Shown: piece after piece, positions 14,261 to 22,956 of the stretch
How positions within the stretch are numbered: position 1 is the first letter of the stretch
Layout: every line of letters begins with the position of its first letter
Assembly: GCF_001509485.1 (NCBI RefSeq)
Contig: NZ_LLZI01000014.1
Span: 1-24,410, forward strand
Direction: 5' to 3'
DNA from: Streptomyces sp. NRRL F-4489
GTDB lineage: Bacteria > Actinomycetota > Actinomycetes > Streptomycetales > Streptomycetaceae
DNA length: 24,410 nucleotides
Program-made: the position numbers and the translations under genes
The notes under the pieces: model-generated
The model's database searches: none
Told to the model about the DNA's origin: nothing
What the model saw: the letters and a program-made list of their open reading frames with translations, nothing else

Positions 14261-14650
14261 GTCTGGTCTTTGTCCATACTATGGGGTGCCACGACCACAT
14301 ATCCCTGGCCGGGGGCGGCGCGGAAGCCGGTCCGCTTGCCGGCCAGGTGCTCGGTGACGGGGGTGATGAGGTGGTAGAGGAGGGCGGAGGACAGGACGTC
14401 GAAGATGGCCGGGGAGTCGATGAAGAGCGGGGCCTCGGCGGTGACGTAGCGCAGGCCGGCGGTGCCATGGGCCTCAGTGGTGGTGGGCGCGGCACCGGGC
14501 GCCCGGGTGCGGTGCTCGACCACCTGGCGGACCATGCGGTCGCAGGCGTCGCGGAAGTCCTGGTCGGTGCGCAGGGCCTGTTCGGTCCGGTGGCGGACGG
14601 TGCGGTACGCCGGGAGGTCCATGACCTCCGAGAGCGGCCGGACGCGGCCG
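14260..14650 (-). pseudogene. tRNA-dependent cyclodipeptide synthase, C-terminal half only
   Basis: The minus-strand frame reads GRVRPLSEVMDLPAYRTVRH, then RTEQALRTDQDFRDACDRMV, then LRYVTAEAPLFIDSPAIFDV, then LSSALLYHLITPV and RAAPGQGYVVV. This is the C-terminal half of an AlbC-like cyclodipeptide synthase. Counting from ATG 14620-14622, Tyr59, Glu63 and Tyr83 have the 4- and 20-residue spacings of AlbC Tyr178, Glu182 and Tyr202. The family makes cyclic dipeptides from two aminoacyl-tRNAs. Everything before about AlbC residue 110 is absent, including the catalytic Ser37, and an in-frame stop lies just upstream (about 14666). The missing part is replaced by the 3' end of the XRE gene at 14693. 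The frame also runs on past the normal end, into the MOSC gene. Non-functional as written. Confidence 0.8.
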
Positions 14651-14692
14651 GACCGGCCCCGGAGCGGTCAGCGGATCAACGCTCCCAGGCGG

Positions 14693-15520
14693 TCAGCAGG
14701 TCAGCCGCTCCCCGGCGCTCTCGCGCAGTCCGCGCAGCGCGCGGTACGTGGCGGTGCCGGGCGCGGCGGTGTAGAGCATCAGCCGCTGGTCGGAGTCGGG
14801 GATGGTGAGGAGTTCGCAGTCCAGCTCCAGTGGGCCGACGACGGGGTGCAGCATCCGCTTGGTCATGGCGCGGTTGACGCCGATCTCGTGGCGCTCCCAC
14901 AGGGCGGCGAACTCCCGGCTCTCCAGGGCGAGTTCGTGGACGAGGTGGCGCACCTCGGGGTCGTCCGGATACCGGCCGGTGGAACGCAGGTCGGCGACGC
15001 AGCGGCGGCCGAGCTGGGCCCGGTCGTGCGGGCCGATACCGCGTGCCTGGCCGGAGAACAGCCAGCGCAGGGTGTTCCGCTCCCGCTCCGGCACGGCGGC
15101 GAGGTCGCCCATCAGCGCGACGGCCATGGCGTTCCAGGCGAGGATGTCGTAGCGGGCGTTGAGGACCAGGGCCGGCAGGTCGTCCAGGCGGTCCAGCAGG
15201 CGCAGCGCGCCGGCCTCGGTCCGCCGCGAGGAGGGCGCCGGCAGCGCGGCCTCGCCGACCAGGCCGAGCATGTAGTTGCACTCGTCGTCGGAGAGTTGGA
15301 GCGCCCGGGCCAGCGCGACCAGGACCTGCCGGGAGGGGCGCAGCCGGCGGCCCTGCTCCAGCCGGATGTAGTAGTCCACCGAGACGCCCGCGCGGCCCGC
15401 GACCTCCTCGCGGCGCAGACCGCGGGTCTGGCGGCGGCCGGTGTGGTCCAGCCCCACGTCCACCGGCCGCACGCGGGCCCGGCGGGTGCGGAGGAAACCG
15501 GCGAGTTCTGCGGCGTTCAT
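14693..15520 (-). CDS. XRE-family regulator with MmyB-like ligand domain
   Basis: 275 aa from ATG 15518-15520; the ribosome site is poor. Residues ~8-80 form the HTH typical of this family: FLRTRRARVRPVDVG, then RRQTRGLRREEVAGRAGVSV, then DYYIRLEQGRRLRPSRQVLV. Residues ~100-270 are the MmyB-like PAS-type domain: DLPALVLNARYDILAWNAMA, LMGDLAAVPERERNTLRWLF, FAALWERHEIG, and the end part HPVVGPLELDCELLTIPDSD. These regulators bind small ligands, reportedly fatty-acid-like molecules, and often control a neighbouring oxidoreductase or biosynthetic genes. It lies 61 bases downstream of the broken P450 and may be the regulator of the damaged cluster. It appears intact. Confidence 0.92.
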   Translation of the reverse strand: MNAAELAGFLRTRRARVRPVDVGLDHTGRRQTRGLRREEVAGRAGVSVDYYIRLEQGRRLRPSRQVLVALARALQLSDDECNYMLGLVGEAALPAPSSRRTEAGALRLLDRLDDLPALVLNARYDILAWNAMAVALMGDLAAVPERERNTLRWLFSGQARGIGPHDRAQLGRRCVADLRSTGRYPDDPEVRHLVHELALESREFAALWERHEIGVNRAMTKRMLHPVVGPLELDCELLTIPDSDQRLMLYTAAPGTATYRALRGLRESAGERLTC

Positions 15521-15581
15521 GCCCCAAGGATGCCGGATCGGCGGGCGCCCCGGCCAGGACGGCCGGGGCGGTCCGCCTGGG

Positions 15582-16338
15582 TCAACGCCGGTCCACGGCA
15601 CGGACGGTACGGGCCGCACCGGCCGCCCGCACCCCGCCCCTCGCCTCGCCTCGCCTCGCCTCGTGGACCATCGGCAGACTCTCCAGCGGATCCACGATCC
15701 ACTCCCGCCGTACGAGCCGGTGCGCCGGGTCCCGGCGCAGCCCCGGCAGCCGGGCGGCGGCCTCCTCGACCAGGATCGTCAACTCCAGCCGGGCCAGCGG
15801 CGCGCCCAGGCAGTGGCGCCGGCCGTGGCCCAGGCTCAGGTGCGGGTTGGGGCGGCGCCGGATGTCGAAGCGGTCGCGCGGCGTACGACAGGTCCAGGCC
15901 GAGGAGGCGGCAGATGACCCGGCTGGGCAGTTCCCCGGCGAACGCGCGGACGGCGTCCAGCCGGCCGGTGCCGGCCGCGAGGACGTCGTCCAGCAGCGCG
16001 GTGACCAGCGCGCGGACCTCCCCGGTGAGGCGGTCCAGGACGGTGCGGCGGAAGGGGTCGGCCACGGCGGCCCGGAGGTCGTCGTGGCGGGCGCCCTCCG
16101 CCGCCCGCATACCGGCCAGCGAGGGGTGGGCGTGGCGCCGCTGCTCGTCGGTGAGGCCGTAGCCGGCGGAGAAGGTCTCCTTCTCGTCCAGGACCCGCAG
16201 GACATCGGCGCGGCTGAAGACGTGCCAGGTGGTCAGGGCGGCGTCGAAATGCACCGGGGTGCGCGGGTCCCAGAAGGCGGCCGGCCGGGCCGGGAGGTGC
16301 CCGAGGCCGCCGGGGCGGTGGTCGGTTGCGGTGGTCAT
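15582..16338 (-). pseudogene. Cytochrome P450 with the central ~190 residues missing
   Basis: ATG 16336-16338 overlaps the methyltransferase stop (ATGA). The first ~145 residues are an ordinary P450 N-terminus: [40 protein letters not shown], then [12 protein letters not shown]. Near 15880 the frame shifts and the text jumps to [31 protein letters not shown], the heme loop with the Cys ligand, and then to the normal end (SLPMV). The I helix (AGxxT) and K helix (ExxR) are both missing, so it cannot be a working P450. A five-copy CCTCG pentamer tract lies in its tail (15639-15663). The gene order suggests a tailoring oxygenase co-transcribed with the methyltransferase. Confidence 0.85.
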
Positions 16339-17239
16339 GGCGCGGGGACGGCCGCTTCGACGATGTGCAGCAGGACGGGGGTGCGGGCGACCCGGGTGAA
16401 CGTCAGGCCGGCCCGTTCGAAGAGCGCCGCGAACTCCTCCTCGCTGCGCTCCCGCCCGCCCGCGATCAGGAACATCTGCAGGTCCATCGGCGTGGTCATC
16501 GGCTGCGGCCGCTCGGTGTCGAGGAGCTGGTCGATGACGAGGGTCCGGGCGCCGGGCGCGGCCGCGCGGGCGCGGTTGCGCAGCAGGCGGACGCAGGTGT
16601 CGTCGTCCCACATGTGGAGCACGGTGCGCATCTGGTAGATGTCACCGCCCTGCGGTACGGATTCCAGGCCGTCGCCGGGGACGACCCCGCAGCGGCCGGC
16701 CAACTCGCCGGTGCGCAGGTCCTCGTGGACGTCGGTGAGCGCCTGCGCCAGGTCGAACAGGACGCCGTGCAGACCGGGGTTGCGGCGCAGGACGGCGCGC
16801 AGCATGGTGCCCTGGCCGCCGCCGACGTCGACGTAGCGGCGGGCCCCGGCGACGTCGATGTGCTCGGCCAGAACGTCGTTCATGCTGCCGACCATGAGGG
16901 TCATGGCCTCGTTGAAGGTCTCGCCCTCGCGCGGCGCGTCCTCGGCGAAGTATTCGAACATGGTCTTGCCGTGGCGGGCGGGCAGGGCCGGAAGACGTCG
17001 AAGGCGGCCGGCGCGCGCAGCAGGCGGGCGACGAGATCGGGCTCGGCGCCGACCCGGGCGGCGATCTTCTCGACGGGGGTGGGGTCCTCGTCCACCGCGT
17101 CGGGCAGGCCGAGTTCGCAGGCGGTGCACAGCACCAGGCCCGCGCCGAGGCCGGTGACCAGGGGCATCAGCTCGCCCACGGGTGCGGGCATCCACCCGGT
17201 GCGAGGGCCGGGGTTCACCGGGGCAGACTGCTGGGTCAT
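16335..17239 (-). pseudogene. SAM-dependent O-methyltransferase with internal deletion and frameshift
   Basis: ATG 17237-17239 has a strong GGAGGAG site. The N-terminal frame reads MPLVTGLGAGLVLCTACELG, then LPDAVDEDPTPVEKIAARVG, then LVARLLRAPAAFDVF, which is the dimerisation/winged-helix domain of polyketide O-methyltransferases. Near 16980 it changes frame and continues with HGKTMFEYFAEDAP, the SAM-binding motif YVDVGGGQGTMLRAVLRRNP, the MWDDD region and DLQMFLIAGGRERSEEEFAA to VEAAVPAP. In complete homologues roughly 60-70 residues lie between the two parts, so about 200 bases seem to be missing. Its stop overlaps the P450 start. In its intact form it would methylate a hydroxyl of an aromatic polyketide (inferred from family and context). 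Confidence 0.85.
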
Positions 17240-17281
17240 GGGGTTCTCCTCCGGGTGAGGGGCGGTCGGGCGGGGGCCGGG

Positions 17282-17620
17282 TCAGCCGGCGGGGCGGAAG
17301 TCGGCGGCGTGGTCCACGGCCCACTGGGCGTACGTGCGGCCGCGGCGGCCGGTGAGTTCGGTGTAGGCGGGGCACACCGGCATCGGCTTGCCGTCCCACC
17401 TCGCCAGGTACTCCAGCAGCTGGTCGATGAAGGTGTCCCCGCCCCAGCGGCTGAGGGTGGCCCGGTACTCCTCGGGGCTGACCTCCTCCAGCCGGATCTT
17501 CCGGCCGATGGCCTCGGACAGGCAGTCGATCTGCTCCTGCTGGGTCACCGACTCCGGGCCGCTGAGCAGGTACGCCTGGCCCTCGTGGACGGGTTCGGTG
17601 AACGCCTTGACGTCCGCCCC
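17282..17620 (-). pseudogene. NmrA-like NAD(P)-binding protein, C-terminal fragment
   Basis: An open frame of about 110 residues corresponds to the last third of the intact paralogue at 17763. Shared blocks are ESVTQQEQIDCLSEA, IGRKIRLEEVSPEEYRATLS, and ELTGRRGRTYAQWAVDHAAD followed by F. The frame is blocked upstream by a TGA at 17633-17635, and the NAD(P)-binding Rossmann part is absent. The break falls where the intergenic region of the divergent intact copy begins. It is a truncated gene or assembly join product; a protein starting at GTG 17546-17548 would be only 88 aa. It precedes the methyltransferase by 42 bases on the same strand. Confidence 0.8.
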
Positions 17621-17686
17621 GGAGCACGCCGTTCACGCCAGGAAGGCCGGACTGTGATCCGCCTGAGCCTCGGCTGGAGCGGAGTA

Positions 17687-17719
17687 GGACTGGCAGTCCC
17701 CTCCCGCCGCCGGACTGCC
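17687..17719. promoter_or_regulatory. Nested inverted repeats upstream of NmrA-like gene
   Basis: GGACT-ggc-AGTCC (17687-17699) is a perfect 5-bp-arm palindrome. It overlaps a second inverted repeat, GGCAGTCC (17692-17699) with GGACTGCC (17712-17719), separated by 12 bases. It lies 45-75 bases before the GTG start of the intact NmrA-like gene and is a plausible operator, or a 5' leader hairpin. Confidence 0.5.
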
Positions 17720-17762
17720 GCGGAAAAACTGGGAGCCCAACGCGATGCGGAAGGAAGTTGCT

Positions 17763-18599
17763 GTGACGATTCTGGTGACGGGTGGGCGCGGGCAGGTGGC
17801 GCGTGCCGTGGTCGAGGGCCTGCTCGCGGCCGGGCAGCCGGTCCGGGTGGCCAGCCGCGACCCGGAGAAGGCCGTGCTGCCGGACGGGGTGGAGGCGGTC
17901 AGGGCCGACCTGTCCGACCCGGCGACGCTGCCGGCGGCGCTGGACGGTGTCGAGAAGGTGTTCCTGTACGCGGACGCCAAGGGGATCGGCGGTTTCCTGG
18001 CCGCGGCCGAGGCGGCCGGTTCGCCGCACATCGTGCTGCTGTCGGCGCTGGGCGTGGAGACCGGCGACCCGTCGAACGACCCGATCGTGCGGATGCACCG
18101 CGCGGCGGAGGCGGCCCTGCGCGGCTCCGGGCTGCCGTGGACGTTCCTGCGGCCGGGCGCGTTCGCGACCAACACCCTCCAGTGGGCGCCGGCGATCCGC
18201 GCCACCGGTGTGGTCAGGGCGCCCTTCCCGCGGGCGCACGCGGCGTCGGTGCACGAGGCGGATATCGCCGATGTGGCGGTGCTGGCACTGACCGGCGACG
18301 GGCACGTGGGCCAGGTGTACCCACTGACCGGCCCGGAGTCGGTGACCCAGCAGGAGCAGATCGACTGCCTCTCGGAGGCCACCGGCCGGAAGATCCGGCT
18401 GGAGGAGATCAGCGCGGAGGAGTACCGCGCGACGCTCAGCCAGTGGGGCGACGCGGAGATGGTCGACACCCTGGTGCGGCACCTGGTGGAGTCGGATGAC
18501 CGGCCGGCCCCGGTGTCCCCGGTGTACGAGGAGCTGACCGGCCGGCCCGGGCGCGGCTACGCGCAGTGGGCGCTGGACCACGCCGGCGACTTCCGCTGA
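17763..18599 (+). CDS. NmrA-like NAD(P)H-binding oxidoreductase
   Basis: 278 aa from GTG 17763 with AAGGAAG upstream; an in-frame ATG at 17745 is less likely. The N-terminus VTILVTGGRGQVARAVVEGL is a Rossmann dinucleotide motif (TGGxGxxA). It is followed by RVASRDPEK, VEKVFLYADAKG, LLSALGVE, and the SDR-like end of the domain GLPWTFLRPGAFATNTLQWA. The last third (ESVTQQEQIDCLSEATGRKI to AQWALDHAGDF) matches the fragment at 17282. This family includes NAD(P)H-dependent reductases and redox sensors, and members occur as ketoreductase-like tailoring enzymes in aromatic polyketide clusters. It ends 4 bases before a poly-G tract. The gene appears intact. Confidence 0.9.
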   Translation: MTILVTGGRGQVARAVVEGLLAAGQPVRVASRDPEKAVLPDGVEAVRADLSDPATLPAALDGVEKVFLYADAKGIGGFLAAAEAAGSPHIVLLSALGVETGDPSNDPIVRMHRAAEAALRGSGLPWTFLRPGAFATNTLQWAPAIRATGVVRAPFPRAHAASVHEADIADVAVLALTGDGHVGQVYPLTGPESVTQQEQIDCLSEATGRKIRLEEISAEEYRATLSQWGDAEMVDTLVRHLVESDDRPAPVSPVYEELTGRPGRGYAQWALDHAGDFR

Positions 18600-18603
18600 T
18601 GGC

Positions 18604-18670
18604 GGGGGGGGGGGGGGGGGGGGGGGGGCCCCCCTTCCCCGCCCCCCCCCCCGGGGGGGGGCCCCCCCCA
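18604..18670. other. Poly-G/poly-C low-complexity tract (probable artefact)
   Basis: A run of about 25 G, then C, a short ttcccc, then C, G and C runs, separates the stop of the NmrA-like gene from the truncated FAD hydroxylase. Unbroken G runs like this are not normal in Streptomyces intergenic DNA, and they also occur at the end of the window. A sequencing or gap-joining artefact is the simplest reading. Confidence 0.75.
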
Positions 18671-19611
<941 letters not shown>

Positions 19612-20235
19612 CGGTGAGCGGCACGTAGTCCAGGTCGCACTCCGGGTCGGGGGTGCGGAGATTGGCGGTGGGCGGCACCACGCGGTGGGTGAGTGCGAGT
19701 ACGGAGGCGGCGATCTCCAGGGAGCCGATCGCGCCGAGCGAGTGCCCGATCATGGACTTGATGGAGCTGATGGGGACGGCGTGGGCGTGCGGGCCCAGGG
19801 CCCGTTTGAACGCGGCGGTCTCGTGGCGGTCGTGCTGCCGGGTGCCGGAGCCGTGCGCGTTGACGTAGTCGAGGGCGGTGGGGTCGATCCGGGCCTCGTC
19901 GAGGGCGGCGCGGATGGCCACGGCCATCTCCCGTCCGTCCTTCTTCAGGCCGGTCATGTGGTACGCGTTGCAGCGGGTCGCGAAGCCGCCGATCTCGGCG
20001 TGGACGGTGGCGCCGCGCCGCCGGGCGGCCTGGTACTCCTCCAGGACGAACAGCGCGGCGCCCTCGGCGAGCACGAAGCCGTTGCGGGTGCCGTCGAAGG
20101 GGCGGGAGGCGTGGGCGGGGTCGTCGTTGCGCGGGGTGGTGGCCTTGATGGCGTCGAAGCAGGCGGCCACGATCGGGGTGACGGGGGCGTCGGCGGCGCC
20201 CGCGACCAGGAGATGGGCGGTACGAGGGCGGGCCG
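19612..20235 (-). pseudogene. Type II PKS ketosynthase alpha, C-terminal half
   Basis: About 205 residues read [20 protein letters not shown], then [20 protein letters not shown], then [20 protein letters not shown], then [20 protein letters not shown], and [20 protein letters not shown] up to [15 protein letters not shown]. This is the C-terminal half of KS-alpha of an aromatic polyketide synthase, with the two catalytic His regions (NAHGSG, GHSLGA). The N-terminal half with the active-site Cys is missing, as are the last ~25 residues (normally a GSGFGGFQ-type end). It abuts the FAD hydroxylase fragment near 19612 in a different frame, so this is not a fusion protein. It is evidence that an aromatic PKS cluster is, or was, in this genome. 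Confidence 0.85.
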
Positions 20236-20697
20236 GGGACCCGTCGGGGGCGGGCCGGGGGCGGCTGGGTGGCGCCAAACCGCCCCGGCTTCCCGGTGGT
20301 TCAGTGGGCCCGCTATGCTCCACCGGGTCGGCGCCGCACCGCCGCCGGGTCCACCGGCTGCCCCGCGCCGGCTCGCTGACGGCCCGGCCGTCACCGCCCC
20401 CCCGGGCCCGGTCCCTTGGGGCTCTCTCCGCGGCACTCCCGGCCTCTCCGGCCTCCCTCGCCGCCAAGGCTTCGCCACGCCCTCCGCCGCACGCAGGCGC
20501 CGGAGGGTGCCGACGCCTGCCCGAACCCGGAAGCCGGGCGCCGGGCATCGTTCAACGGGCACCGGCCGCCGGGCATGTGGCCCGCACCACCGCGCGACCG
20601 CACGACCGCACGACCGCACCGGAACCGGCCCACCCGGAGCCGTACCCGTAACCGCACTCATACGCCAACCTCAACCCGTCCCCGAGGAGGACCCACC
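20236..20697. other. Intergenic stretch before S9 peptidase gene
   Basis: About 460 bases without a supported gene. It includes a possible -10 box TATGCT (20312-20317) and three tandem copies of cgaccgca (20595-20618). A strong GAGGAGG ribosome site sits just before 20698. Its left edge is the abrupt break of the ketosynthase fragment. Confidence 0.5.
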
Positions 20698-22929
20698 GTG
20701 CACCAGCCCACCCATCACGCCGGCACCCCCGGCACCCCCGGCACCCCCGGCAGCCCCACCGACTCCCCCGTCCCCACCGACTCCCCCGTCCCCGCCGACT
20801 CCACCAACTCCACCAACTCCACCAACTCTGACGGCTTTCCCGAGCAGTTCGCCCGCACCCGGCGCTTCTCCCTCGGTGTGCCCCGGCAGTTCACCGTCTC
20901 CCCGGACGGCCGCCGGGTGCTCTTCGTCCGCACCGGGGCGGGCGACGATCCCGTAGGGCGGCTGTGGCAGTACGAGGACGGGCGGGAGCGGCTGCTGATC
21001 GACCCCGCGCGCCTGGTAGGCACCGGCTCCGAGGACGTCCCCGAGGAGGAGCGGCTGCGGCGTGAACGGGCGCGGGACCTGTCCACCGGGGTGGTGGGGT
21101 ACGCCGCCGACACCGAGGCGCGGGTGGTGGCCTTCGCGCTGTCCGGAGCCCTGTGGGCGGTGCGGACGGACGGCGGGGCGCCGTTCCCGGTGCCGGCCGC
21201 CGGACCGGTCGTCGACCCGCGCCCGTCGCCCGACGGGCGGTACGTGGCGTACGTGAGCGGGCGCGGACTGCACGTCGCCCGCCTCGACGGGACCGGCGGC
21301 CGCCAACTGGCCCGGCCGGAGGGCCCGGACGTCTCCTACGGGCTCGCCGAGCACGTCGCCGCCGAGTCGATGGGCCGGTCGCGCGGCTACTGGTGGGCAC
21401 CGGACAGCCGGCGCCTCCTGGTGGCGCGGGTGGACACGTCCCCGGTGGCGCGGCGCCACCTCAGCGACCCGGCGAACCCGGACCGGCCCCCGCGGGTGAT
21501 CCGCTACCCGGCGGCCGGCACCGCCAACGCCGAGGTCACCGCGCACGTCCTCACCGTGGACGGGGACCGCACCGAGGTGGTCTGGGACCGCGCGGCGTAC
21601 GAGTACCTGGCCGCGGCGGGCTGGGACGCACACGGCCCGTACCTGGCCGTGCAGAGCCGCGACCAGCGGGTGCTGCGGACGCTCGCGGTGGATCCGGCGA
21701 CCGGCGCCACGACGGTGCTCCATGAGCGGACCGACGCCGCCTGGGTGGAGCTGGTGCCCGGCACCCCGGCCCGTACGGCGGCCGAGGCGCTGGTCGTCCC
21801 GGAGGACGAAGGCGGCACCCGCTACCTGGCCGTGGCCGGGCGGCGGGTGACACCGGAGGGGCTGCAACTGCGCGAGGTCCTGGCCGTGGCGGGCGAGCGG
21901 GTGCTGTTCACGGCCGGCGAGGAGCCCGAGGAGACCCATGTGTGGCGCTACGAGCCCGGGGCCGGGTGCCACCGGCTCAGCCGGGACCCGGGCGTCTGGA
22001 CGGGCACCGCGCGCGGCGGGACGACCGTCCTGGCGGGGCGGACGCCGCACGGTCCGGAGGTCCGCGTCGTCCGGGACGACGCCCCGGACCGGTCGCCCGC
22101 CGGCACCATCGCCTCCCTCGCCGACGAACCGCTGGTGACCCCGCGACCGCTCCACCTCGCCCTCGGGGAACGGGAGTTGCGGGCGCTGCTGTTCTTCCCG
22201 TCCTGGCACCGACCGGGCACCGGGAAGCTGCCGGTACTGCTCGCCCCGTATGGAGGCCCGGGGCTCCAACTGGCCGTACGGGCGCGGGGGTGGACGGACT
22301 GCGTGGCGCAGTGGTTCGCGGAGCAGGGCTTCGCCGTCCTGGTGGCGGACGGGCGCGGCACCCCGGGGCGCGGCCCGGACTGGGAGAAGGCCGTGCACGG
22401 CGACCAGCTGGGGCCCGCGCTGGAGGACCAGGTGGACGCGGTCCGGGCGGCCGCGGCGCGGTTCGGCGACCTGGACCTGTCCCGGGTGGCTATCCGCGGC
22501 TGGTCGTTCGGCGGCTTCCTGGCCGCGGCGGCCGTACTGCACCGCCCGGACGTCTTCCACGCCGCGGTGGCCGGCGCGCCGCCCACCGACCAGCGGCTCT
22601 ACGACACCCACTGGAAGGAGCGGTTCCTGGGCCACCCCGGGGAGCACCCGGAGAACTACGCGCGCTCCTCTCTGGCCGGCCACGGCCATCTGCTGCGCCG
22701 GCCGCTGATGCTGGTCCACGGGCTGGCCGACGACAACGTCGCCGTGGCGCACACCCTGCGGTTCTCCGCCGAGCTGCTGGCGGCGGGCCGGCCGCACACC
22801 GTCCTGCCGCTGCCGGGCGCCACCCATCTCCCGGCCGACACCGCGGTCACCGCCAATCTGCTGCGCGCCGAACGGGACTTCCTGCGGAACGCGCTGCCCG
22901 CCCCGAAGGACGGCCCGACCGGGCCCTGA
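20698..22929 (+). CDS. S9 family (DPP IV-like) prolyl oligopeptidase
   Basis: 743 aa from GTG 20698, which has GAGGAGG 7 bases upstream. Residues ~1-45 are a low-complexity lead of Gly-Thr-Pro, Asp-Ser-Pro-Val-Pro and Ser-Thr-Asn repeats with no hydrophobic signal core, so the enzyme is probably cytosolic. Residues ~50-480 form a beta-propeller (repeats such as VSPDGRRVLFVRTG, PSPDGRYVAYVSGR, RGYWWAPDSRRLLVARVDTS). Residues ~490-735 are the alpha/beta-hydrolase domain with triad Ser603 (GWSFGG), Asp678 (GLADDNV) and His710 (GATHLP). Members cleave dipeptides or amino acids from the N-terminus of peptides. The Glu pair that anchors the substrate amino terminus in DPP IV reads Glu223-Ser224 here (AAESM). 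Confidence 0.9.
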   Translation: MHQPTHHAGTPGTPGTPGSPTDSPVPTDSPVPADSTNSTNSTNSDGFPEQFARTRRFSLGVPRQFTVSPDGRRVLFVRTGAGDDPVGRLWQYEDGRERLLIDPARLVGTGSEDVPEEERLRRERARDLSTGVVGYAADTEARVVAFALSGALWAVRTDGGAPFPVPAAGPVVDPRPSPDGRYVAYVSGRGLHVARLDGTGGRQLARPEGPDVSYGLAEHVAAESMGRSRGYWWAPDSRRLLVARVDTSPVARRHLSDPANPDRPPRVIRYPAAGTANAEVTAHVLTVDGDRTEVVWDRAAYEYLAAAGWDAHGPYLAVQSRDQRVLRTLAVDPATGATTVLHERTDAAWVELVPGTPARTAAEALVVPEDEGGTRYLAVAGRRVTPEGLQLREVLAVAGERVLFTAGEEPEETHVWRYEPGAGCHRLSRDPGVWTGTARGGTTVLAGRTPHGPEVRVVRDDAPDRSPAGTIASLADEPLVTPRPLHLALGERELRALLFFPSWHRPGTGKLPVLLAPYGGPGLQLAVRARGWTDCVAQWFAEQGFAVLVADGRGTPGRGPDWEKAVHGDQLGPALEDQVDAVRAAAARFGDLDLSRVAIRGWSFGGFLAAAAVLHRPDVFHAAVAGAPPTDQRLYDTHWKERFLGHPGEHPENYARSSLAGHGHLLRRPLMLVHGLADDNVAVAHTLRFSAELLAAGRPHTVLPLPGATHLPADTAVTANLLRAERDFLRNALPAPKDGPTGP

Positions 22930-22934
22930 CCTCC

Positions 22935-22955
22935 GGGACGCGGCGGGCCCGTCCC
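22935..22955. terminator. Hairpin between convergent genes
   Basis: GGGACG (22935-22940), a 9-base GC-rich loop, and CGTCCC (22950-22955) fill the 27-base gap between the stops of the S9 peptidase (plus) and the isochorismatase-fold gene (minus). It probably terminates both transcripts. Confidence 0.6.
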
Positions 22956-22956
22956 G

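Noticed and set aside
15639..15663. Five tandem CCTCG pentamers as a regulatory repeat
   Set aside because: They lie in the tail of the broken P450 frame just past its conserved end; a simple slippage tract explains them.
20671..22827. 718-codon minus-strand open frame opposite the S9 peptidase
   Set aside because: Antisense shadow of a gene with full catalytic motifs; composition is low-complexity Arg/Gly/Val/His.
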